Assembly (NCBI RefSeq): GCF_932526225.1
Contig: NC_064045.1
Coordinates: 8,372,138-8,436,137, forward strand
From: Nematostella vectensis
Lineage: Eukaryota > Cnidaria > Anthozoa > Actiniaria > Edwardsiidae
Length of the DNA stretch: 64,000 nt
Direction: 5' to 3'
The notes below the pieces were generated by a model. The model was not told the origin of the DNA, did not search any database, and was given only the letters and a program-made list of their open reading frames with translations. Positions within the stretch are counted from its first letter, which is position 1; each line of letters opens with the position of its first letter. Positions 12,901-25,100 of the stretch are shown piece by piece. The position numbers and the translations under genes were made by a program.

Positions 12901-13515
12901 ATCTGATTGGCTTAGAATAATTTGACTGGCGGAACAGAAAATCCAAAAAGACAAAAACAAATCGATGTTTTGAAAATGCGGCGTCGCAATACAACGGATT
13001 CGACAGTAATGACAATATTTGATTGAAAGTATCTTTGTTACTCGCTTGAATTAACCCGATGGAAATGGACGCTTTGAGTCACTTGGTATTGTACGGGAGC
13101 CTTTCTTTAACGTTTCAACATCCATTGGCCAGTGTTCAGTCAACAAATTGCCGTAAGATGAAATATAGATGTCAAGGAAAAATGAAGGAATCCCGCATGG
13201 ATCTATTATGGTTCCCTTGGTCATCTTGGTGTGTATTTGAATGTATACACCTATTTCTAATAAGGTTGCACTCGAGAACCCATGTGTCGTAACCCGCGGT
13301 GGCTCATGGGTAGCGTATAAACGACTGAATCTTGTATCTGAAAGCCTTTTTTTCTAACGAATGATCAAACGCGTGTATGGAACATCTGGAGAAAAGAGGT
13401 GATGAGTCACTTTTTCCCATTTCAGGCGAAGAGACTGTTCGAAGTATTCCACGAACCTTTCCTCAAAAAGAACAAGAAGGTTGAACACCATGATTCACCT
13501 CAGAAAAAGATCTAA
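3906..13515 (+). CDS. ERCC1: DNA excision repair protein ERCC1 (8 exons)
   Basis: Non-catalytic partner of the XPF nuclease in nucleotide excision repair and crosslink repair, acting in the nucleus. Exons: 3906-4420, 4740-4922, 5431-5530, 6225-6301, 7198-7297, 7699-7770, 12411-12479, 13426-13515. All phases agree, giving 401 aa. The central domain begins near residue 192 ([15 protein letters not shown]). The human XPA-contact residues Arg106, Asn110, Phe140, Tyr145 and Tyr152 correspond to R197, N201, F231, Y236 and Y243, all kept. The tandem helix-hairpin-helix region covers roughly residues 330-385 ([12 protein letters not shown], then [16 protein letters not shown]). The first 170 residues are polar, Ser/Thr/Lys-rich and longer than in human ERCC1 (297 aa in total). 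A possible AATAAA lies at 13637. Intron 3 holds a 27-bp splice-site-bearing minisatellite, intron 6 a 4.5-kb satellite, and intron 7 two MITEs. Confidence 0.96.
5531..6087 (+). repeat. 27-bp minisatellite carrying a 5' splice site in most units
   Basis: About 20 tandem units start exactly at the ERCC1 exon 3 donor (exon ends at 5530). Units read GTGAGTGTTWACCAGTCAGG then TGACRTG, so nearly every unit junction recreates GTG|GTGAGT (one unit has GTAAGT). The authentic junction is GATGTG|GTGAGT and the array junction is GACGTG|GTGAGT or GACATG|GTGAGT. One unit at about 5848 lacks GTGAGT, and the second unit is 26 bp, which shifts the frame. The 99- and 93-aa ORFs over it are repeat artefacts. 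Confidence 0.95.
6929..7090 (+). mobile_element. Degenerate MITE copy (TCACGTGA family)
   Basis: In ERCC1 intron 4. The stretch from 6929 (AATGGGCAACTAGC...) through GTGACTTTTTAAGTGGCAAAT and on to GACTGCGCCTGTCACACCAG aligns base for base with the left part of the intact element at 52021-52300 (GTGACCTTTTTGGGTGGCAAAT, GACTGCGCCCGTTACACCAG). The right terminus is not recognisable, so this is an old or truncated copy. Confidence 0.65.
7506..7543. repeat. Perfect 15-bp hairpin in ERCC1 intron 5
   Basis: GTAGTTTGAGTGTAT at 7506-7520 is repeated as its exact reverse complement at 7529-7543, with an 8-nt loop. No terminal duplication is obvious. It may be a palindromic mini-MITE or a structured intronic RNA element. 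Confidence 0.85.
7890..12368. repeat. CpG-rich satellite array, about 60-bp monomer, with 1440-bp higher-order repeat
   Basis: It fills most of ERCC1 intron 6. Monomers of roughly 56-62 bp contain AACGAACGCGCGTCATCAAT, then GGAATTGTGAGAAAACAATG, then an AGCAATGCGCGCAAATAA-type string. The left edge (7890-7960) is degenerate and the core is regular. From about 8326 a block of exactly 1440 bp repeats: 8341-9780, 9781-11220 and a partial third copy to about 11809. Between copies I see only a few differences (C to A at 10213, A to G at 10322, A to G at 11214). Beyond 11810 the units form a different, more homogeneous subfamily (ATAAATAATAAACGAACGCG). Minus-strand ORFs of 68-73 aa recur with 1440-bp spacing and are artefacts. 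Confidence 0.97.
12496..12685. mobile_element. MITE, TCACGTGA family, internally deleted copy
   Basis: In ERCC1 intron 7. The left end TAGGAGACTTGCGCTAAGAG and right end CTTAGCGCAAGTCCCCTATT are inverted repeats. The right arm also carries TGCCACCC and TCACGTGATC, matching both arms of the copy at 52021-52300. The left arm lacks the CACGTG part, so the copy is rearranged or deleted inside. Confidence 0.8.
12745..13006. mobile_element. 262-bp MITE with TA target duplication
   Basis: In ERCC1 intron 7. The terminal inverted repeat starts CTGTCGAATCCGTTGTAT at 12745 and ends in its reverse complement at 13006. Similarity between the arms continues for about 75 bp (GCGACC.CGCGTTTTCC.AACA.GATTTGTTTT, and TTTTCTGTTCCG.CAGT). 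Both ends are flanked by TA (12743-12744 and 13007-13008), as for Tc1/mariner-mobilised MITEs. There is no coding capacity; the 92-aa minus-strand ORF is incidental. Confidence 0.88.
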
Positions 13516-16500
13516 TGTCTTCACAGGGCATGCGCTAGAACGCTCTCGCATTTATTGCAAGTAGTTGACAGTATTGCTCTTGTCAGCCACGCCTTTGCTA
13601 TTGTTTTAAACCAACAGCGAAAGATAGATTATTAGAATAAATCTCAAAATAACCCAATGAAAATAAGATTTCATGCTTTTTTTACCAAATCCTATCGAAA
13701 AAAATCGCTTCAGCTCCCCCAAATCAGCCGATGGTAATGTATGCTTTCTCACACATGGTACTCTGCTAGGATGACAAAATAGCGGCTGATAGAGGCTCTC
13801 TTAAGGTTACGCCAGAATTTTACCCTCCAACCGAAGAACAATGCCAAGTTACGCAACGTACCACGAATATCTGAGATAATTCCAAACAAGTATTGTTAAT
13901 CAAAACAATACCCTTTTCCTCATTTCTCTTCCACCTAGGGAAGATTTTACACGGATAGCATATATTTTTGCCTTGTGAATTACTCATGTAAACCAAAAAT
14001 AACCTCAATGAAATATGTTTTAAAGGATTTCGTTCTGTTTTTCTTTAATGTTTGTGTTGTTGTGAAGTGTTTGTTTAGACCAATGCTGTAACTGTTGTTG
14101 TTGTTTTGTAGCAGTTGTTAAAACTTCTAGCACCGTCGTTGTTTGCGTACTGAATCCTCTTGTTTCACTTGTTATTTTTGCATTTCCTGTTTCACAGTTT
14201 GCATTTTCCGAGTATCGCATTTCAACACGTCTGCCTCGTATCCATGACGACCTAGCTGGTCTGTTTATTCGGTTAACTGGGGATAATAGATGTAGTGATT
14301 ACCAATTCATCAATTGATATTCGTTACGTACGCGGCCGCTAGAACTTGCTGTATATTGGTCGTGGAAAGCGCGCATGTATTTTCTCTCACGCGGCGACAA
14401 TCAGCTATCACACGTCCCTAAAGTCTCTCGCATCTTCCGTAAGTACGGCTTAGCATTTTTGAAACTATTAGTCTTATTAGAATTTTAACCCAACATTTTT
14501 TATTGTTTTTATATAATTCATAATTTCGTAGGATAACATTTCTGCGATGTATATGTAAGTTAACTCGACCATCAAATTAAGATGTAATAAAAGAACCTTT
14601 ACTGGGGGAGTACTTTGAAGGCATTTTCTCCACTCGTCACACTGGCCAAAACGAAAATTTTTGCCCATCTTTCTCCAAATTCTTTTATCGTTTATGGTGC
14701 TTTAAATCACCATATCCTAACAAAAAAGTTCTCCAGGGCATTAGGAACAAGTTCGTCATGAATTCATGTTATCATGTTTTTCGTTATTAATTGCGCTTAC
14801 AGTTTGTTGCCTGCGTTTTTAGGTTTTTGCAGATCGTGGTCGGTGTTCCCTCGGAATTTTATCTTGTATTGCTGTTGAAACATTGTGCTACTAATAGCAA
14901 TTATGTGTTTTCATCGTTGAAGTAATTAGACCAATTCCATCAAATCTCTGCGTGGTTGGCCGTCAGATCTTGTTCGAATCTTGATAAGTGTATCCTTGTT
15001 AATCTGTGTGTGAAAAGCGGTTCTCATTTACTTTTTATTTTTAAATGGGGCATTTCATTTCATGTTTTAAAGCAATTTACTGGGGTTTTTTTTCACCATG
15101 GCGGCAAATATAGTAAGTGCCTTAAAAAAATTCTGGGTTTCTATGATCGTTTGTGTCAAAGTTATTTTCCCCCGCTGTTTCGTGATGCCCTCAGACTCAG
15201 CTATCTGGGAAGGGATGGCTTCGTTCTAAGAATGTCAAAGGGAGATATTCATGATCAGGTACAGGTTTACTGAAGATTTTGAGCTTCTAAAGCCTCGTGA
15301 GAATCTACCTGGGGTCTTTTGGAATGCCATTTCACAGTTGTGTGACGTTTGGTGAGAAAATGCCTTTTGTTTTTAGAAGGCTTTAACCATCAATTTACTA
15401 ATTGAAAAAAGTGTTCTTTTATTATTGCAGTTAGGAAATTGCTTTCCGGTTAATGCGATCTCTAAATTGTTTGCTCATTTTTATTTGCCAAGAATGTTTT
15501 GTCACTGTTTGTTTACATAGTCGAAACTGAAATTACCTTGAAATATTTTATGCCATTGCTTGTGGAATGATCAACAGCGTAAGGAATTATCATGGTATTC
15601 TTTTAACTTCTTTTAGCGCAATAGATTTTTAACATCTATCGCCCGGAGCTTGAATTGGTTTCTATAATCAAGAGGGTGGACAAATACTAAATGACGTCTT
15701 AGAAGAATTTCTGCAAACATCCTTCAAGAGGCACTTTAAAATACCACTAAAAACTAACAGCCTGAAAGAAACCGTTCTAAAAACTATCAGAAGTTTTTGC
15801 TATGATGAAAAGACTATTTTCCAAAAGTATATTTCCACTAATGGATTTTCCATTTGTGTCTTGTTGGTTGAAGTGTACCGACACAGCAATCCAACAGGGG
15901 TAAGGTTTCATATTGTATTTCAAGACCCCATCACTGCACGAGTCTAAACATCGTTTTCGGTTTGTAGATCTATCGCAATCTTATCTATTGGACTGTTTAT
16001 TCCGTTATCGAGAGCTTTTCAGCGGTTGACCTCTCAAATAGTTGACCTTTCTCACGACCTTGTAGAAGCGTTTACCAAATCGCTCGATATTCAGCCGTCT
16101 TTCACAAGGATTCACGGTGCGTGACCTCATCTAGTTTGCATTAGTTGGTCAATTTTCACGTCAACTTTCACCGTACATACCTATTCTATTTTTCACTGTT
16201 GAGTGCGAAAAACGAGTTTCTTCATTGCTAAAGGTTGCGATGTCACCCATTTTCTTGTCCTATCTCTCGATTGGCTGACTTGAAAACCATTGCATTGTTG
16301 GTGTTAGTTGTATTTTGTGATTGTCTGAAATCCTCTGAGAAAAAGCACCCTGAATTTTATGGTCTTACAAAAACTAAACACACAATAGAGCAAAACATAC
16401 CGTTTTTTTTACGTTTTTTCACAACTTCTCCCTCGCTTTGCCCCCCCACCTTGAATGGACAACATGGTTTCTTAACGCTCTGAACCCTGATCGAATAATC

Positions 16501-17160
16501 CCCTTGAAATAATGATAAAAAAATCTGTATTGTATGAAAAAGCGAGTAATGATTAGAATTACAAAAGAAAGTAATTCCAAATAATATCTCGAGAAGTTTA
16601 TGCTTTTTTTCAACCGGAAGTACTCTGCTTATCAAAACGTCATCTTGTTTTCTTTAAAAATGTGACGTTTTACGATTGTTTTGACCAGTTGACTCTTTTA
16701 ATAAGCAAACAATTTTGCATTTATTAGTTCTGTGTCGTTTTATGTCTCCTTGTTTGCCATTCCCGGGATTTTCCGAGTGCTCATGAGTTCTCCGTGCTCC
16801 CTTGGAATGAGATTAGAGCTGTTATCATTTCCGCAAGGGGCTAATACCAAGTCGTTGTGCATTGGCTTCACGGCTTCGCCGATAGCGTTTTCACTGTGTC
16901 ACAGTTTTCGCCGTGTGACGCTAGTGTAGATTTCGCCGAGCAAGTAAATCAACCCCCCCCCCAAAAAAAAAAAATAAAAAAAAAACTCACAATACACCCT
17001 ACGACATGTGTGCGACCAGAGTGCGATCGTACAGAAACCAAAAGTTTTCCTAATGTCTCGGTTGAGACCAGTAGTCTGCCGTGGAGTGCGCTGCGTTCTT
17101 TTGCGCATGCGTGGGTAGTAGATTACAAGTTTTTTATCATAAGAACGTAATTTTAGTGTA
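13516..17160. other. Intergenic, no gene recognised
   Basis: Apart from the ERCC1 3' UTR (possible polyadenylation signal 13637-13642) I see no supported gene. ORFs at 14956 (105 aa) and 16357 (92 aa, minus) lack start context, domains or codon bias. The segment 13241-13310 contains ATACACCTATTTC and GTAACCCGC.GTG.CTCATGGGTA. This resembles the sequence just right of the MITE at 17161-17394, so an older relative of that repeat is present. C-tracts and A-tracts occur at 16955-16985. Confidence 0.5.
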
Positions 17161-17394
17161 CACCTATTTCAATTAATGTTGACAATAATAGAATGGAAAA
17201 TGGAACAAAGTTTTGACAAACAATGTTGTTTTCTGGTGTTAAAAATAACAGCATTCAATACATGGGCATCACTGGAAACCTAGATAGCCTCACTGAATGC
17301 CATAAACAGATACAAGACTTGTATTCTTTAACCAGTAGTGTAAGGCATTTGCCATTTTCCATTTTCTTATAGTCAACATTAATTGAAATAGGTG
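17161..17394. mobile_element. 234-bp MITE with TA target duplication
   Basis: The terminal inverted repeats are CACCTATTTCAATTAATGTT at 17161 and its reverse complement ending at 17394. Arm similarity continues into ATGGAAAATGG. TA dinucleotides flank both ends (17159-17160, 17395-17396), as for mariner-type MITEs. Isolated ends occur at about 13245 and at 52322-52338. It has no ORF of its own. Confidence 0.88.
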
Positions 17395-17396
17395 TA

Positions 17397-20309
17397 TACG
17401 CGGCCTATTGCACTCGGATAATCGTAACCCGCAGTGCTTCATGGGTATCAAGTAAATAGACAAATAAGCGTAAATAAAATACAAATCCAGGTTTCTCCCT
17501 AAAGCTGTAGAATTTTTGTTTACAAGAATGTTTACAACATTCCCAATTTTATGAAATAATACTTTTTTTTGTAAAAAAAGTCCCCCCTTTTCTCTTAATA
17601 ATGACTACGATCCCCTCCATGGACCTACAGTCTACGGAACAAATGGCGTCCTCGATTCCATGCGACGCCATTTTAAGTCATCGTTTCACAGGGATGAGAT
17701 AACTTACCAAGATTTCTACCTAACTCAATGATAATAAACCCAAGCCTGTACTTGAGCACACACTTTGAAACATTTCAAAATTTAACGTGAGCAACTTTTA
17801 TAGCCGAATTCTTTTAAATATTTTTCAGGAAACGCACTAAAAATATAGATATAGTGGAAGAGAGCTTCTGAGGAGAAATGCGACCGAACAGTGCATTTGG
17901 GGGTTTGAGTTAGAAGGTTGTGTTACTCAAAGTTTCTAAGCTGATCGCCAAACTTTGTAAATCATTCACATTAACATGATCATTTCTTAGAAATCTTGAA
18001 GATCGGACGTATTTGGTTCTTTCCTTCACTAAAATGTATCGCATTATTGTTCACAACAACACACAACAATTTCAATGGTACATTACGCCTTTCTTGTCGT
18101 TTAAAGCTTCTATTTCAAATTATAAAATTTATTGTCTTTTATGACCTCTCAGTTGGCTCACGGGTGTTTACCTTTGAGCTAGCATATGGTTGTAACAAAG
18201 GCTGTCTGATTTGCAGCCATAGCTAAAAATGGGTCTTCTAACTTTTTTCACTAACTTTTTTGGAGCACTGCAACATGCACTGCGTGGTTTAAATTCTTTT
18301 TTTTTTTAAAGAGGACTCTCGATTTTAACCGCTTTAACCTGACAAATTAGGGACTATGGGTCACATGACAGTTTGATGACTCTTGTCATAGAGAACCTAT
18401 TTTGCAAGTATTTTTTTTTTAATATCAATCATTGGTCATATGTTTACATTTTGATTCGATTGAATCGCTTTGCTTAAAAGCTGGTAAAACAACTTTCATA
18501 AATGAAACAGCCTACACTATCATATAAATGACATTTTCCTTCTTCAGGCGGAGTACCAAAAGTTATGTTTCTAGCTTCAAAGAGGCTTTTAAAAGAGGTA
18601 TCTTTCGCTGATTTTCTACCCTCTCTCCCAGTGTCTTGCCCCCATGATAATGCGAAGGGAAATTTACAATAAAAATCATGCTCGACTTATTAGCATAAAA
18701 TCTCTATTACGTGAATAAAATTATATTTTGAGCGTTTTAATCGTTTTCATTTTCTAAATTGTGCCTCATCCTAAAGAGTAATGTTCACGCATAATAACAA
18801 AATCTTATTAAGTCCAAATAAACAAAATTTTGGAGAAAAAATAGGGAAGTTTATTTTTAACGCAGTTGCCATGCTGGAATGCACGGTCACTTGTTCATTT
18901 CATTCTTTTGCTATTTACGCACGCTTCTACGGCTAGAACAAAGATTTAGTCGAGACTGAGTAAATGACACACTTTTGAATTTATTCTCCTATTTTTTAAC
19001 GCGTTAGGATCTGGAGCCCATCTTTCACACACTGATAGTTTATTAGTTGGAGATTTATATATTGTACATGATTTTCATAAAACGAGTCTATGACTAGGTG
19101 TACCAAAAATGTTTTTAGAAGCAAACATATTTTTTGGCTGTTGTTGCATCTCTTTGCTATTTAAGGACTTATTGATGTTAATAAAGGGTGCTACGGAAAT
19201 CAGACCTCCCAGACAAATTCCTAAAGGAATTCTTATCAAACGTCCGATACAAACTTTCCAGCGATTTCCACGCCTTTTCGAGATATATAGAATATAATTA
19301 CATGCGTGCTTTGCGGCTTGGAGACGGTAAAACCATGCAAGCTCGTAATCGTTTAATAGTTTTAAAACCAGGTGGAAATATGTGCTCAGAGTTCACTCAG
19401 ATGAAGTAAAATAACAGTTTTAGCTATGCTGTGAGTCTCGGCTTTTAACTTTGCTTATGACTGGATGTACCAAAAATGTGAAATTTTGTGAGTTAGAACT
19501 TTTCTCATGGGATTCATTCTTTTCAAAATATCGCCAAAATCTGATTCTTTTAAGACTTCTTAGGAAGTTGATTTGCTTACATGAGATAAGTTGACCCTTA
19601 TACTTTAATGTCATGATATTTTTTTGTTTAAAAAGTATAACAGGCGAGCATACTATCTAATGTTATAAATGTAATAAAAATTCGCAAAACATCGCCTTCG
19701 TCAAAGCGTGGGCTGTTGTCATGACAAATGGCAGAAAATGGCGTCTCATGGAATCGAGGACGCCGGACAGTGGCTTATGCAAATGAGCATCGCACGACGC
19801 CTGTGTATTTGCGCTCCGGCAACGTGGACGACGACGGCAGAAAACAATGGAATTTAATTCAGAATTGAATAGCAGCACGTGAAAATGCGTTCTGTCTGAT
19901 CAATTTCATCCGTTTTCCACCAAACTTCCACGTGAAAATTCCCAATTTCACGGTCAATTGAGGACGCGACCGTTGCACAGTAAACTCCTCTAACTACGTT
20001 CGCTACAGTAGAAATAATGTCCTTAGTATATTTTTATCTGTCTCTGACTATATTTTTTGCTTATTTCATTGTAATGAAATTGGAATTGATCGCCACACAT
20101 ATTTTTCGATCTTGTGTCCTAGCCGTCGTCGTCGTCCTTGCTTGAGGTCCCTATTCCAGTTCCCAAATTTATTTATCTATTTTACTGGGTAAAGTGTAAA
20201 GGCTAGTTTTCACATGATCTCAGGCGATCGTTCACGATTATGTGAAGACCCTGCGATCTAGTGCGATCGTATGTAGCCTGCTCAACAGGCTCTAGTTGCT
20301 TGAAAGATG
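17397..20309. other. Intergenic, AT-rich, no gene recognised
   Basis: No supported exon. The segment CAAATGGCGTCCTCGATTCC (17642) recurs inverted at about 19727-19765 (AAATGGCAGAAAATGGCGTC.CATGGAATCGAGGACGCC). These are arms of a diverged dispersed repeat, or the ends of a roughly 2.1-kb element. Confidence 0.45.
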
Positions 20310-20708
20310 GAAAAACCCAGCTTAGTAAGCCTAGCTGGAATAGCCAAGCTTAGTAAGCCGAGCTGGAATAGCCAAGCTTAGTAAGCCGAGCTGGAATAGC
20401 CAAGCTTAGCTTGCCTATCTGGAATAGCCGAGCTTAGTAAGCCGAGCTGGAATAGCCGAGCTTAGCCTAGCTGGAATAGCCAAGCTTAGTTTGCCTAGCT
20501 GGAATAGCCAAGCTTAGTAAGCCGAGCTGGAATAGCCGAGCTTAGTTTGCCTAGCTGGAATAGCCTAGCTTAGCCTAGCTGGAATAGCCGAGCTTAGTTA
20601 GCCGAGCTGGAATAGCCAAGCTTAGTTTGCCTAGCTGGAATAGCCGAGCTTAGTTAGCCGAGCTGGAATAGCCCAGCTTAGTAAGCCGAGCTGGAATAGC
20701 CGAGCATA
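20310..20708. repeat. 28-bp minisatellite rich in AGCT palindromes
   Basis: About 14 units contain GGAATAGCC, AAGCTTAG, TAAGCC and GAGCT, with alternating TTTGCC/TAAGCC and CAAG/CGAG variants. HindIII-like AAGCTT and AGCT palindromes recur in each unit. The array is flanked by inverted TAGCCTGC...CAGG arms (about 20276 and 20920-20930), so it may be internal to a transposable element. Confidence 0.92.
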
Positions 20709-22100
20709 GTTGCGTGAAAAACGGATAAGCCAAGCTTGCGAGTCTGGCGCGTTCGAGCAGATCTCGGAGCTGAGCTTATTTTTTGGCGAGCGCTACGTTT
20801 CCTACGTCATTAGAACGGGGGGCTTAACTGGGGCGCTTTTCGAATTTTGGCTGAGCGCTACGTGCGATAGAACAGCTTTTCCGAGAGCTTTTCTGGGGCG
20901 CTTTTAGAGAACCTGTTTCGCAGGCTAGATCATACGGAAACCCCTCTTGGGATCAGTTGCCCACGCACTTTCAAATTTGGCAAGGTCGAGTGCGATCATA
21001 TGGTTTTCTTCCTGTATATTTGTCAGGATAAATCAATCAAAATACCAAAACAGCCGTGCTCTCCAACCAGATTAATACATTTTTATAAGTACAGCCCTTC
21101 AAAATCTGGTAATTAACTCAGTCCAATTTCCGTCTTTATATTGAAACTTCTTTATTGCAAACTAAAGAAGTTTAAACGTTACAACCGGTTTTATAAAAAG
21201 AGGTGGTGCATTGCAGGCTTTATAGATGCATTATTGGTAGATACTTATAAACCTTTTGGCTAAAAGGCTAGCGTGTTTTCGTGACGCGCTTTCAATGATT
21301 TTCTTCCTGCGCCAAGCAACGTGCAGATACCAACAAAAGGCATAGAAAAAACGCTAGGTACCCGTACAACACCTCACATTTGCTTACCGATTTGATTAAC
21401 TCCAAAAGAACTCTTAAAACATGTGCTTCGATTATGGGTATTTGTACGAATTTTTTACGAATTTGTTTAGACTTAAAATCAACATTGCTGAAAATGAACA
21501 TTGTTCAATTACATGCGCGTTCTGGTTGATATTGCGACAAGAGGTCTTTTGTTAATTTTTCATTCATTCAACCAGAAGCACATGTCGAAACAATGACCGT
21601 GAAAAGTGGCAGTTGGGCTGAACGTAAATCCGGCACCAAAATGTTTACTTTATCGTACCAAGCATGTACTTAAAGATCCGCTAGTTTTATGTCCTTTATT
21701 GGGTGAGGTATTATTTGAGTTTAAAGTACGGTTAGGATTTAATTTAGGGTACTTCTTCGAGCTGGTTCCATGGTAGCCTAATACGCCACGCGCTTGGCTA
21801 GTGAGGCGTTGAGAGTTATACAACGAGAACTCTCTTTGCCCCTCAAGCACCCTTCAGCACGCATGTGCCTCGCTAATAACCATTAGAATGCTAAACTAAG
21901 CTACCCAGTGATATTGCTTTCTATTCTAAATGCCGTTTCTTTCTTTGTTTGCCAACAGATGAATCTACGCAAAAGAAATCCCAAGGGAGGCAAATCACGG
22001 CTTCTGATTGGCTAACCTGTCGAAGCGAAAACAGTGCCTCGTGCCGTATGAAATCATTACGAGCTTAGCTCCGCTGCGTATTGCAGAGCTCCTTGTCACT
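20709..22100. other. Intergenic sequence upstream of the meteorin-like gene
   Basis: Positions 20760-20905 contain a diverged direct duplication (GCGAGCGCTACGT...AGAAC...GGGCGCTTTT and GAGCGCTACGT...AGAAC...GGGCGCTTTT). The right flank GAGTGCGATCATATGG resembles the left flank AGTGCGATCGTATG near 20260, consistent with an inserted repeat. No gene recognised. Confidence 0.45.
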
Positions 22101-25100
22101 ATGCTTCTGCAAGTGTTGATGGTTTGGACTGTATGTCTCGTGCTCGCTGATCTTGGGCATACTTGGAGTAGGAATGACATTGAAGATGATTGCATCTGGG
22201 AAGGGAGGTACGTTGAACTGTAACCGTACCGTAACTTACCTAGCTCGCGCGGAATAACCATTGCGTATTCATTGATGGCTGTTATTGACATGCTGTACGT
22301 CGTCGGTTGCGATTATTTCCGAGTTCAAGGGACTTGTAAAGTTCAGGAGTTCTTTTCGGTTTGAAGTGTGTGGTTTTGGTGATTTTATAAACCCAGGCGC
22401 ACAGTTCTAACGTATTTCGCTTTGTGATGTCCTTCGCGGATGGTTTCTTTTCTTTGTAAGCTGTGTGTTTAGTGTACAACAACCGCGAAATATGACAAAC
22501 ACTTAATGGTACACAACACATAAGTGAACACGACCCAAAAGACACATCCTAAGCTCACCTCTGCTCGAAAGGATCAAATTTCATGGATACAAGTGTAATT
22601 TTAAAAGAGTTTCTACCTTCATTTAGTACGCTAGATTCGTCAAATGATCTAAAAATACGAATTCGTGCACATTCATGCTTATCGTTCGCTACAATCTTTT
22701 ACAAAGCAAAATCTTGTCATCATTTTTCATTTTTCACCGGGTTAAAGGCAGCAAAGGCTTACTCTATTGAATTTATTCCTTGTGTTGTTTTGTTTTGCGT
22801 CAACTGTACATGTGTTTCGTGCTGTAGAGTCAGTATCCGAGGCACGTGTGTGTCGCTTTTGTCTACGCGCGCTTTCTTTGTGTCAAGCAGGCAAGAAACA
22901 ATAAGAAACTGCACTAAGGTTGGTTTGAGGTTCGTATATCAGGGCCCCTGCTAGTTTTGATTCTTTGTAGAATTCTGTGTAGTGTTGTAGTCGCACGTTG
23001 TAGAAAATACCTCGTGGTATTTTCTCGCCGGCTCTCCAAGTAACTTAATAAATGGTGAACGCTTAACTGAAAATGCTTTAGGCAATTAGTTGCCTATTGC
23101 CGTAAGAACCGTTTGAATATATTCGGAGTTTCCGAGGAAGTAATTTAAACTTGTTTGACATGCTTATTTTTTGGAAATAGTCTTGGCCGAGAATGTCGCA
23201 AATGTTTAAATTTTTTGCATTCTTGAGAGGCTAATTTTGTATTGTTTTGTTATTTTTGGAAATGTTCGGCGGATTTTATCTGGCAGCCCCATCTTTAAGC
23301 TTTTTGATTGACAATAACATAGTCTTGTTTACAATTCCAGTTTTTATCTTGGAACTGTTTGCTTTATTTGAGGGAATATATCCGCTTGATATTTTCACCT
23401 CTGCCTCAACGTAGCAACTGGACCCCGGAGCCATGAAATGACTTAATTTTTTGACATTTTGTATAAATTGTGTTACGGTTAAACGATCCTTGGAGCCAGC
23501 CGCCATCATAAATCAAATTTCGATGATTTCTCTTGTTTAAACAGACATTCTCTTTCTCTGATTTTTTATTAGACGTTCTAGTGAATTACCAAAGTGATTC
23601 TAACTCCCTGCAAAGAATGTTTGATTTTAAAATAAATAATTGAGCAAGGTTTTTGTTATTGAACGCTTGTCCTTAAAAACAATTATCACCGAGTTATATT
23701 TCCCTAGGAATTATCACAGTTGGGTTTAGATTGTCTTGCTGGGAGTTGCGGAAATTGAGTTTTCCGTCGCGCGCTCTTTTTTGCAAGTTCTCCAAGGTGC
23801 GGAAAATTCGATAAAAAAGCTGCGATTGAAGCACATGTGTTCGTGAGGTTGTAAACACGTCTGCGTTTAACTTTACTAAGTCATCAATTCGACGTCATGT
23901 CGAGACAACTTTCTTTTGATTTCTCCTCCATTAGCCACCTTTGTTATATATAGCAGAAGGGGGTTTAGGTGCATGATAAAGTAGCGGTATTATTAAATGA
24001 AGTTTTTCTTCCACTCCTGCTGCGTCTACAATAACGAAGAAAAATAATTAGTAGCGATAAAATTATGAGATTTCTTCCCTGCTCAATTTTAAATAGGTTT
24101 TCTTTTTAACGTATGGTATGCTTTTTTTAAAGATTAACGTAATTTAGGTAGATTTACGTAACTTTTCGTGATTTTTATTTGCAATATGGCGTGAAATAAA
24201 GCATTTAAATATCCAAGAAACCAAAATAAATACGGTATGATGGGTTAAAATACAGCAAACACATGACGGACACTCAGGATCGGAAACCGTTTGTTTTTTG
24301 TTTGTTTTATGAAGGTTATTTTATTTGTAGACGCTGACTACAGAATAAAGTGTCCTTTATATGGAGATTTCCTGTAGCCTTATTCTTTAAACCGTGTTCA
24401 AGAAGTCACCCGTCGCCAGTTGCTTCATAAATATGAACTAACCCTGTTTCAACTCCGTAAACAAACCACAGGTATACCAAACTTTGTTTTGTCTGTAGGG
24501 GGTTCAGACCTGAGGACAAGCCATACGTGTTGAACGTGCAAGCAGGCTGTTCAGCGGGTGAGCTTATTTGGCGCCATCCCTACGGAGGTGTGCGCGCCGT
24601 TTTCCACCCACGTGACATCAAGGGCCCATTTCGCCTGTGTTTTGTTTCCAAGAGCCCGGATGTTCGAATCTCAAGCGAGGGCCTCGAGAGCATGAAGCTC
24701 TTACAGTCGCCTGGGAACGAGGCTAAGAGGAAAATTTGCATTAAGTCCGTAAAGGAACATTCCGCATTATATATTGAGTCTGAGAACAAAGATGCGACCA
24801 CCATGAGGCTAAAGTATACCGTGCATCCACTGAGGAAGAGTGGGCATCGGACGCCCCGGGGATGCAAGCCATGCGACCTCGCCAGGATGATGGACATCGT
24901 CTGCAAGAGCGACTTTGGTGAGTTGGGTCTAGTCACGTGATGTCGGTATGAGAGATTCTAAGTCAGGGTGTTCTCCCATATTCTCCCCCCCCCCCCCCCC
25001 CCCCCCCACACACACCCGCTACCACTAAAAAGGGGTCTTTTTATGTAAAGCCCGTCTATCCGAGCTGCGCGAGGTTTCGTAGGCTATGAAACCCTATGCA

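Noticed and set aside
14956-15273. 105-aa ORF between ERCC1 and the meteorin-like gene
   Set aside because: Composition is typical of AT-rich noncoding DNA; no splice-consistent neighbours or recognisable motif.
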